NCBI GenBank assembly: GCA_029215795.1
Contig: JARDYH010000005.1
Coordinates: forward strand, 34,788,001 to 34,852,000
DNA: 64,000 nt
Origin: Anniella stebbinsi
Lineage: Eukaryota > Chordata > Lepidosauria > Squamata > Anniellidae
Direction: 5' to 3'
The position numbers were made by a program, and so were the translations under genes. Under the pieces are notes generated by a model. It was given only the letters and a program-made list of their open reading frames with translations. It had not been told where the DNA came from and did not search any database. Of the stretch, positions 56,090-64,000 are shown one piece after another (the stretch's first letter is position 1; the number at the start of each line of letters is the position of its first letter).

Positions 56090-57540
56090 AAGCATCCACC
56101 ACAGATCCACAGAGAGAACGCATCTCAAGATGCTTTTTAATAAAGCCCAATGTGTTTCAGCCCTGATATATATATATAGCCCTTCTTCAGGGCTATAAAA
56201 CAGAAAATATGCAGAATTAAATTTCTTAAAATGGACAGTAAACAACAGCAAAGAAATTAAATGCAAATTAGTCTTTGTACTTACTAGCTTTAAAATTACT
56301 TTTTGAGGATTCAGAATGATATATCTCTAAAAATCAATAACTGGCACATAAAATTATTACTGAAGGCATCAGATTAAATATTATAAACATTGGTGTTGGC
56401 AGTCCCTCGTTTTAGGTGCTAGCAATTTTGGAGAGATAAGAATTCAGGGATAGTTCTGGGTTATCTACAACACAGAAAAGCCAAGGCAATTTCACCAAAG
56501 GAAAAAAAGTGTTAATGACAGTAGAGAAAAGAAATCGAGTTTCTTATTTAGGCCTTGTGAGGCCAAGGTTTTTAGCCTTGCAATCCATCTACTCTGGATT
56601 CGGTATAGGGAATTATTTTCTGTATTTAGTGTTTTTACTGCCCAGAACCTCACATCCAATATAGTATAGGGTGACCAGATTTTAAAAATCAAAATCCCGG
56701 TCCCCCCCGCCCCCCCCCCACCCAAAACAACCCCCCCACCAAGCCACCCCCCCCCCAAAAAAACAGCCTGGACCTACCGCCGGTTTCCTCCTTCGCCTGC
56801 GCAGCCGCGCGGGGTCCTCCGTCGCCCACGTGGCCGCACAGGGTCGTCCGTTGCCACCCGCGCGGAAGAGGCGGGAAAGGGCCGGATCCGGAAGTGACGG
56901 TTACATCACTTCCGGATCCGGCCCTCTCCTGCCTCTTCCGCGCGGCCTCTGGCCTTACGAGCCCGGCAGCGGCAGCGAAGGCGGAGGAGCCCGGGAAGCG
57001 GCCGCCCCAGCAGGTAAGTGCCCCCTTTCGTGCTTACCTGCTGGAGCGGCCGCTTCCCGGGCTCCTCCGCCGCCGGGTCTACCGCCGCTCCTTGCTTGCT
57101 GCCACCGCCGCGTGACCCCCCGCCACCCCGGTTTGCCCCCCCGCCCCCCGGTTGGGCCGGTTTGCCCCTGGATTCCCGGTTAGGACCGGGAAATCCTGAA
57201 CCACCTGGTCAGCCTAATATAGTATGATTTCCCACCCCCACCCCTATAAAATGATTGACTGATGAGGTACCCAATTTCTTGTTTTTGATGTTGCAGAGAT
57301 GTTCCCCTATCCTTTTCTTGACAATCCTTGATGTTTTCCCAACGTAATATTTCTTACATGGACACTGGATAATATATATCACATTACTGGTGTTACACGT
57401 ATTGAATTTATTTGCTACTGTTTATTGTTCATTTTAAGAAACTAAGTTTTGTGAATTATTGCTTATATTATAGCCCCTGAAGAATACCTCTAAAAATATC
57501 AGGGCCAAAACACATTGGACATCACTGAAAACAAAGTTTC
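56090..57540 (-). mobile_element. Penelope-like retroelement C-terminal remnant, split by an insertion
   Basis: On the minus strand a frame at about 57250-57420 contains NVIYIIQCPC and YYVGKTSR, then KKRIGEH and NHF. These are the hallmark residues of the GIY-YIG endonuclease at the C-terminus of Penelope-like elements. After the GC-rich insertion at 56667-57216 the same frame resumes at about 56658 and continues to RWIARLKTLASQGLNKKLDF. This matches the family's WIY-L-TL-P-GLN end motif. Removing the insertion and one copy of its duplication keeps the frame open across the junction. Both flanks carry CCAATGTGTTTYRGCCCTGATA followed by TTCTTCAGGG: plus strand at about 56146-56190, minus strand at about 57473-57523. 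They resemble the family's terminal repeats in inverted orientation. The reverse-transcriptase part is missing, so the copy is 5'-truncated and inactive. Confidence 0.85.
56667..57216. mobile_element. GC-rich hAT-like element, family C
   Basis: A 550-bp element with ends TAGGGTGACCAGAT and CCTGGTCAGCCTA. It is flanked by a perfect 8-bp duplication ATATAGTA (56659-56666 and 57217-57224). It carries two large palindromes, around 56858-56945 (arms containing GGATCCGGAAGTGA) and around 56970-57080. The arms of the second end in CAGGTAAG at 57011 and CTTACCTG at about 57039. The left end holds C-rich runs. Its termini match family A while its interior style matches family B. No transposase. Confidence 0.92.
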
Positions 57541-57544
57541 ATTT

Positions 57545-57790
57545 TCCAGCCATGGGCACATCTGGCAGTTTGGCAAGGGTCAAATTTGGGCCATCGGCGC
57601 ATTTGGCAATTTGTAGAAACTCTCCTGGGTACCACCACAATATGTCTGCCATAGGAGGCATGACAAAGAACATGGAACCTGCCAAAAAGTCTGAGTGGAA
57701 GGCAAAGGTGGGGTCTGAGCTCCCACAAACTAAGCCACCATTTTCAGCACCAGCAGAAACCTGTTTCACAGCAATCCCAGCTGTCGGTAA
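57545..57790 (-). mobile_element. Interspersed repeat, family I, minus orientation
   Basis: Contains TAGGAGGCATGACAAAGAAC, GGTGGGGTCTGAGCTCCCAC and AGCAATCCCAGCTGTCGGTA. These are the reverse of segments in 54060-54415. It abuts the right flank of the Penelope-like remnant. Confidence 0.6.
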
Positions 57791-57959
57791 GAAAATGTGT
57801 TAATTAATTTTTAAAAAAGAAAAGGGTTAGGGCACCTCCCCCCCCTTTATTGTGAATTTACCAAAACTGAACAGAAAACAAATCGTGGGAAAAGGAAAAG
57901 AAAAAAAATATGCATAGGAATGTAATTCTGCCCCCCCCCCACATCAGATACACCATTCA

Positions 57960-59770
57960 TTTAAAAAAGGGAGAAATTTATACATAGGTTTCAAGAAAAG
58001 CAGATCAAATATCCATGTATTTATCTGCTCACAAGTGGCATCTATATACCACTCATTCAAATGTCCTCAGTCCACTGCATTATGAGAGGTGAACATTTAT
58101 CCTTCCAATGTAAAAATGTAGTATTTTAGCTGTCATAAAGGCTTGGAAAATCCATTTGTGTTGACCATACGTTAACTTCCAAGAAAGCGGTAGGTAGTTT
58201 AGGAGGACATGCATATTGTTCCATATCAAAGACTGTTTCAATACAAAGTTTATCCTTATTGTGACCATCTCCCCAAAGGGGGCAACTATTTCACATTGCC
58301 AAAACATATGGATAAAAGAAACATTGGGTGTGTTACATCTCCAACAGTTATGCAAATTAGGCAAAGCCTTTTTGAAGAGGCTCTAGGGCATCTTGGCTGG
58401 CAGACACCAAGAAAGGTATCCAGGGTGCATTGATGACTGCATTGATAGCAGCATGTTGCATACCCCTGGACTATGTTCTTGATAGGGATGTGCATCGTAT
58501 AGGACCTGATACCCAATACAAATCAGAGGAAATAGGGCATCCAATGTCCGATTCCAATGCTGGCCACAGGAGGTCCAATTTCTCCCGATCCGATTTTTTC
58601 GATCCAATTAATATCAGAAGAAATAGGAAAATCGGGCCTCCATTTTATGTGTTTTCCCCATAGGCTTGCACTGGGGGAAAGAAATGCAAGTCTATGAGGA
58701 AAACATAGCAGCGGGTGAGTGGGGACCTCCCTCTCCCTCCCTCCTTCCCCCCACTCACACTCCTTACCTGCTGCCTCCTCGCTGCTGCCCGCTGCTTCCG
58801 TACTACTGATAAACAGGCTTTGCGGCTTGCTTCTCAGTAGAGCGCGATGCAACGGGTGATGTCATCACCACAAAGCCTGTTCATCAGTAGATGGAAGCAG
58901 GAGATGGCAGCATGGGCCAGCAGGTAAGGAGCGCGAGGGGGAGGGAGGGGGAGGGAGGGGGAGGGGGGAGGTCCCCCCTTACCTGCCGCCATTGTCCGCT
59001 GCCATTGTCTACTGCTAATTAGGCTTAGCGGCCTTGTTCTCAGTAGATCGACAAGGCGCTGAGTGACATCATCACCCAGTGCATCATCGCTCTTCTGAGA
59101 ACAAGGCCGCTAAGCCTAATTAACAGTAGATGATGGCAGCGGACGGCAGCAGACGACGCTGGCAGGTAAGTAACACGAGTGGGGGGAGGGAGGGCTACCA
59201 TTTTAGGTGCTTTCCCCATAGACTTGCATTGGGATTTCCAATGCAATCTTATGGGGAAACACCTAAAATGGCGGTCCGATATTAAAATCGGAACTTCCGA
59301 TTTTGTATCGTATCCGATCCGATCCGATAACACAGACCTCCGAGTTTTCCGATCCGATATTTTTGGGGTCTGTGCACATCCCTAGTTCTTGACTATATTC
59401 TGTGTCTTGCTGGGAAAGAACCCAGTTAAAATCCAAATGCATTAACTGAATTAAGTTTATGAAATGATCTGGGAAGTATTGTCTAAGCCCCTTGCCTGGC
59501 ACAAGGCATGTCACAATAGCAATATCGTCTGAAAAGTGCATGGGCACGTTGTTTTGTATCAATGTCTGCTGCACATTATCACAACACCAATTAAGCAGAG
59601 AGCAAAACTCACAAGTCTCTAAATTAAAACAGAATGCATTTGTGTATAAAATCACCTCAGTAACAGCGATTGATTCTAAGAAATGCTGTTTCCAGAACAT
59701 GTAGCAGCCGAGAGGCAGTCTTGTGGCTGCCTATAATTTTGAAGGTTACTAAAATGTGGGGAATATGACC
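57960..59770 (-). mobile_element. L1-like LINE remnant, split by an insertion
   Basis: The minus-strand frame at 58080-58364 contains CWRCNTPNVSFIHMFWQC. This matches the CWRC----FxHxxWxC motif at the C-terminus of L1-type ORF2. Upstream on the same strand, 59385-59700 reads HFSDDIAIVTC and later LIQLMHLDFNWVLSQQD. The frame stays open across the target site of the family B element at 58483-59384. Stops and lost motifs show it is dead. Identification as L1-like rests mainly on the cysteine motif; the upstream part is harder to place. Confidence 0.6.
58483..59384. mobile_element. GC-rich hAT-like element, family B, copy 2
   Basis: A 902-bp element with ends TAGGGATGTGCATCG and CTGTGCACATCCCTA. 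It is flanked by a perfect 8-bp duplication GTTCTTGA (58475-58482 and 59385-59392). It contains CCGATCCGAT-type subterminal words, TTTTCCCCATAGGCTTGCAC with its inverted partner, paired CAGTAGA modules near 58800-58890 and 58990-59130, and CAGGTAAG at 58921 and 59163 with inverted CTTACCTG partners. No coding capacity. Confidence 0.95.
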
Positions 59771-61020
59771 AGCCTTTTCCAAATCCTCCAGTCATTTCAT
59801 GCTGCATGCAGAAAATTGGAGGAGGACCTCCCCCATTGGTTCAGTGGTGGGGATAGCGGGGTACTGCTGTTCGTGGGGGAATGTCCTTGGCCTGAAGCAA
59901 ACAGAGAATCCCTTTGCTTGCATGAGAATCTCCAGACGCACACAAATTCCCGCAGCAATGGCACGGGGTAAACAATGACACAAATTCAGTGGAACTGTCA
60001 TGTAGATGTTGTTGAATGCTTGTGGAGCTTCCCCATTTGAGAAGGCATGTCAGGGTTGGGGAATATACATATATACATATATATCCACTTGGCTTGTGGA
60101 ATTGACCTGACAAAGAGAGGAAATGGATAGCTAAAAAAAGAGGGCAAAAGGTATCTCAGATTTGCATAAAACTTGCAGATGCCAATTTACATGTATAGTT
60201 GCAAGTTTAGATGCATTTTCGAAGCAGTTCAGCTTCCTGGCTCCGAGGTTGAAGACAGGAAAGCATGCTGCCTCCCCACTCCCCCTCATAGCTGGCATGG
60301 GGAGAACTTTGCCGGAAAACAGAGCACGGAGATGGGGAAAGGCGGCGTTCCTGGGGGTCGGGTGAGGAGGAGACTGCCCCACCACTGCTGTCCTGCCTCC
60401 CTGCATTGGATAGTCAGCAGCCTCCAAATTCAGAGGCTGCCAGGTGTCCACATAGGAGTGCACGCGTACTGTAATTTAAATAGAAATACAATATATCTTA
60501 CTGTAGTGGAGATGACTGACCAGGTGATTTGGGCTAGTTCTATAGAACTGCTTTTTATCAGTATTGAAGTATACTGATGACTGTTGGGGCACATTACACA
60601 TTCTGTATAAGGCTTTTCTGTTTTTACTATCTGTTTTTATCCCGTATCGTTCCCCCCAAAAACAGCAAGAGATGTCACTGTGTGTGCCACGAGGCATAAA
60701 TGCGCAAGAGGGATAAGACCTCTGTTACTCTCCCTTCCTATGGTTTCTTATCTTTAAACAGACTTGGCTTGGACAGCCCTTCAAATAAAGGATTGTGTTC
60801 TGTAAAGTAGGACACATGGCCACTCAACATGGAATTATTTCCTGCTCAAATGGGAACTGTGTGTGCATATCACAGCCTAGAGGACACCTCATTTGGGTTC
60901 AGTGCATTGGGAATCAAACAACAAAGGCAAACAAATTTGTGTGGAATGAACATTCTTAGCTATTTCATCAGCTACTTCATCCATAACAGTGGACTGAGAA
61001 AAATCAGACTCATTAAGGCC
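59770..61020. other. Unique DNA, no gene seen
   Basis: High-complexity sequence with an AT-dinucleotide patch at about 60061-60084 (ATACATATATACATATATAT). Short frames have no recognised domain. Confidence 0.35.
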
Positions 61021-61023
61021 AAC

Positions 61024-61145
61024 GTTCACCAGGTGGGTATCCTCCAGATGGACTTCAACTCTCATCAGCCCCAGCCAGCATGGGCAGTGGTCAGGAATAT
61101 CTGGAGTTGTAGTCCAAAAGATCTGGAGTTCACCTGGTTGAGGGA
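61024..61145. mobile_element. Family D palindromic repeat
   Basis: GTTCACCAGGTGGGTATCCT to GGAGTTCACCTGGTTGAGGG, with TTCAACTCTCATCAGCCCCA and GGAGTTGTAGTCCAAAAGAT inside. Confidence 0.75.
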
Positions 61146-61149
61146 GGCT

Positions 61150-62690
61150 GCCATGGGTGGGTTTTAATCCATAGCGCTTCAAACAGGTGTTGGAATCTCC
61201 CATGCACGTGATTTAAGTATAAAATTGTTGCCATTAACTAGACTGGATCATTGAAAATTGGCTCTTTCTTGCTTTCTGTACCTTGTGAATCACAAGAAAC
61301 ACCTTCCAGACTTAAAGACTCTCTTGCAGCCAACGTATATAAATAGTAAATCGTGTGGTAAAACCCAGGGGCTTCAGATGTCCCCCATGCATTGAAAGAA
61401 CACATGAGAGGGCATCCTGGGGTGGCATGGGCCAGTCCTGCTGCTGATGCATGCAGCAGCCATGTCCCCTCCCTTCTGCACATTTGGCTGGGGTGTGAAA
61501 GGGTTCTGCACATGTGCACATAGAGCCCTTTCATACATTGGCTAAACATGCAGGGGGAATGACAAGAAGGGATCCTTCTAGTCCTTGTGGCCCTCTGACC
61601 CGCCCCCCTCCCCAGCATTTTTTTTAATGTGTGGGCATTGTTTTGATCTGAATGTAGGGAGTGTTTCACATAAGAAAAATATTAGTTTATTTCCCGCCTT
61701 TCTCCCAAGGTACACAAGGTGGCTAACAATGTCAATAAAACTACAAAATAGAAAATATAATGTACCGCCTAAAAATGTAAACAGACTTAAAACTGGAGAT
61801 TTAGCACAGCCACTTTAAAAGAGCAGCAGCAAAATTCACGGCAAACTCCAAGGCTCTGGAAAAAAAACCTTCCGTAATAAAACTGCCCTCGCTGCCCATC
61901 CAAAAGCAGGAAGTGGTGGAGCCAGGCAAACCTCTCTAGGGAGGACATCCCAAATCCTCCTCTTCTATATATATAAATAGAATAAGACTTTTTGTACATC
62001 CTTAACGGACTCAGAAACCATACATTTGAGAAACCATACATTTGCTTGTTATGAAACTTTCAGACTTTGTTCCATGTTTATCTGGGATGGTTTTAGGCAT
62101 AATGAAAATTTGATCTGTCACCTTGAAACAAAATGGCAGCCAATCAAAACTTTTCAAGTTTTACAGTTTCAGTACCATTTAATCGATTTCAACCAAACTT
62201 GGCATGATGATTCACGCTGCAGTGAGCAAATTTTAGCAATGCATTTTAACCATATGATTACCCTGACTTTTCCTGCCGGAGCAAAGTCAACACAGCTCTT
62301 TCACTGTCTGATGTCACTCCGGAGCCATGCTAGGGGTGTTCCTGGGTGGAAGCTGGGCAAAGGGAAGGGGGCGGGCATGACAAGCTGAATGGCTGCTGAA
62401 AAGCAAGTGCTGCCTTCTGCATCGGGGTTACCTGATGCCAACCCACAGCAGCTAAAGCACATTGTTGTTTTTTTAAAGCAGGGGCAAACCAGCACTGTCA
62501 AGGCAGCCCCACGGTTATACGCCTGACTCTCCCCCTGCTGTGGGGCAACCCCCCTCAGACCCCTACCTCATAGGGGCTTTGCCTAGGGGTGTTAATGGGC
62601 TTGGTTTCATTCCGATCAGGTGGGCACAATGTGTCCAACTTGACAGCTGTATAGGTTTGCTTGTTTAACAATAAGCAAATAGGGGTTGGA
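61150..62690. other. Unique DNA with a LINE-tail fragment
   Basis: Near 61685-61760 the text TTATTTCCCGCCTTTCTCCC, AAGGTACACAAGGTGGCTAA is the reverse of a LINE or SINE 3' tail. The 143-codon minus frame at 61238-61669 has no recognised domain. The rest is unassigned. Confidence 0.4.
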
Positions 62691-62692
62691 AC

Positions 62693-63835
62693 TAGGGGTG
62701 TGCATGGACCCCCCCCCCGGATTGGATTGGGACCGGATTGGGACCTCCAATTTTGTTCCGGATCAGATCGTAACAAAATCGGAAGTCCCCTGGATCAGAT
62801 CGGACCTGATCCCGATCCGAAAATCGGATGTCCAATTTTCGGATCGGCCGCCATTTTTCCCCATAGACTTGCATTGGGGAAAAGAAAGCTTTCCCCTAAT
62901 GCAAATCTATGGGGAAAAATGGCAGCAGGGGGGTGAGTGGGGGCCTAACTCCCCGCTGCCTGTCCCTCCCCCCTTGCGCTTACCTGCAGGGCCCTTCTGC
63001 TCCCGTCCGCTGGCGCCCCCGGGCACCAGCGGACGGTAACAAATGACCCCGGCAGGTAAGTGGGAGCCCCCTCGCGATCCTCCTTACCTCCCAGGGGCCC
63101 CCGCTGCCATCTGCTGCCGCCCGGGTGCCAGCGGATGGCAACGGAGGGGCCCCGACAGGTAAGCCTCCCCCGGCGATCCTCCTTACCTGCGGGGCCGTCC
63201 GGCGCCTTTCCCTGCGTAGATCTACTGAGGACTAGGCCGTGAAGCCTAGTCCTCAGTAGATCTACGCAGGGGAAGGCACCGGATGGCCCCGCAGGTAAGT
63301 GCCCCCCCTCCTTCCTCCTCCCGTCTTGCGATCCTCCTTACCTCCCAGGGCCCCTCCGCTGCTGCCTGGGCGGCAGCGCATGGCAGCGGAGGGCCCCTGG
63401 CAGGTAAGCCCCCCCACTGTCCACTTCCATCAGTGAGTGCCCGCTGGCGCCCACCGATGGCAGCGGACAGCCCCCCAGGTAAGACCCCCTGCTCCTTACC
63501 TGGCGGGGCATCCTCCTCTGTCCGTTGCGAGGCCTAGTTTGCAGTAGTTTACAGCCGGCAATAGGAGGAAGAGGATGCCCCGCCAGGTAAGCCCCCCCCC
63601 CGTAGTCTGCTTCCATCAGCGGGCGCCCACTGGCGCCTGCCAATGGAAGCGCCAGCGGGCGCCAGCAGGCACCCGCCAATCCTCCGTTTTTCCCCGAACC
63701 GGAGCGGGTCCTTCCGGACTGGTTCGGAAAAGATCGGACGATCCACAGGGGGGATCGGAAATTGAATAATTATATCCGATTTCCCCTGGATCGGCTCCGG
63801 ATCGTGGATCGGAGCCAATCCAGTGCACACCCCTA
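62693..63835. mobile_element. GC-rich hAT-like element, family B, copy 3
   Basis: The longest copy, 1143 bp. Ends TAGGGGTGTGCATGG and CAGTGCACACCCCTA, flanked by a perfect 8-bp duplication GTTGGAAC (62685-62692 and 63836-63843). The interior is a chain of palindromes. The clearest spans 63183-63298 (arms of about 56 bases beginning TTACCTGCGGGGCC). CAGGTAAG occurs at 63053, 63156, 63292, 63401, 63476 and 63584, and inverted CTTACCTG or CTTACCTC several times from about 62979 to 63500. High CpG content suggests a recent insertion or poor methylation. No transposase. Confidence 0.95.
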
Positions 63836-64000
63836 GTTGGAACAAGAAAATGGATGGAGATCTTTGAAGGTAATGGCAAGATGCAGAGCTCCATCACACC
63901 AGCAACTTAGTGCACTCTTACCATGCCTGGTGTGCGGATTTGCAGCATGGTACTCACATGACATCGTGCCTCTCCTGCTGACACCCTGCCTCTTCCCCAG

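Overview
This is vertebrate nuclear DNA, most probably from a squamate reptile (lizard or snake). The evidence is the repeat content, recognised from memory of repeat families and not from a database search. It includes tRNA-derived SINEs of the type common in squamates, including one resembling Sauria SINEs. It also includes L2-like, L1-like and Penelope-like retroelement remnants, and several hAT-like non-autonomous DNA transposons with 8-bp target duplications. There are many TG, CA, AAT and GAT microsatellites. I found no protein-coding exon of a host gene that I can defend. Most of the longer open frames are translations of repeats or of CpG-rich noncoding DNA.

Layout. 1-2.7 kb: unique AT-rich DNA, 3'-UTR-like near its end. 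3-5 kb: a reversed SINE and an L2-like endonuclease remnant. 5-13.5 kb: intergenic or intronic DNA with small palindromic repeats and one full hAT-like foldback. About 14.0-15.85 kb: CpG island 1, with an intact tRNA-Thr(CGT) gene at 14733-14804. 16-34 kb: unique blocks separated by LINE tails and five further foldback or GC-rich hAT-like copies. About 34.6-36.25 kb: CpG island 2, with a strong splice-donor match at 35511. 36-47 kb: AT-rich DNA with AAT repeats and SINEs. 47-64 kb: the most repeat-rich part. It has a nested DNA transposon (48.6-49.4 kb), a Penelope-like element split by a GC-rich hAT-like insertion (56.1-57.5 kb), an L1-like remnant split by another (58-59.7 kb), and a third GC-rich copy at 62.7-63.8 kb.

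How it fits together. The two CpG islands are the only promoter-like regions and could start genes whose coding exons lie outside the window. Several high-complexity blocks (25.4-25.95, 30.8-31.25, 50.2-50.7, 55.4-55.8 kb) look like conserved noncoding DNA, but this needs alignment. The clearest structural story is transposon layering. Three hAT-like copies with perfect 8-bp duplications have landed in older retroelements or unique DNA. They carry internal palindromes tipped with the splice-donor octamer CAGGTAAG.
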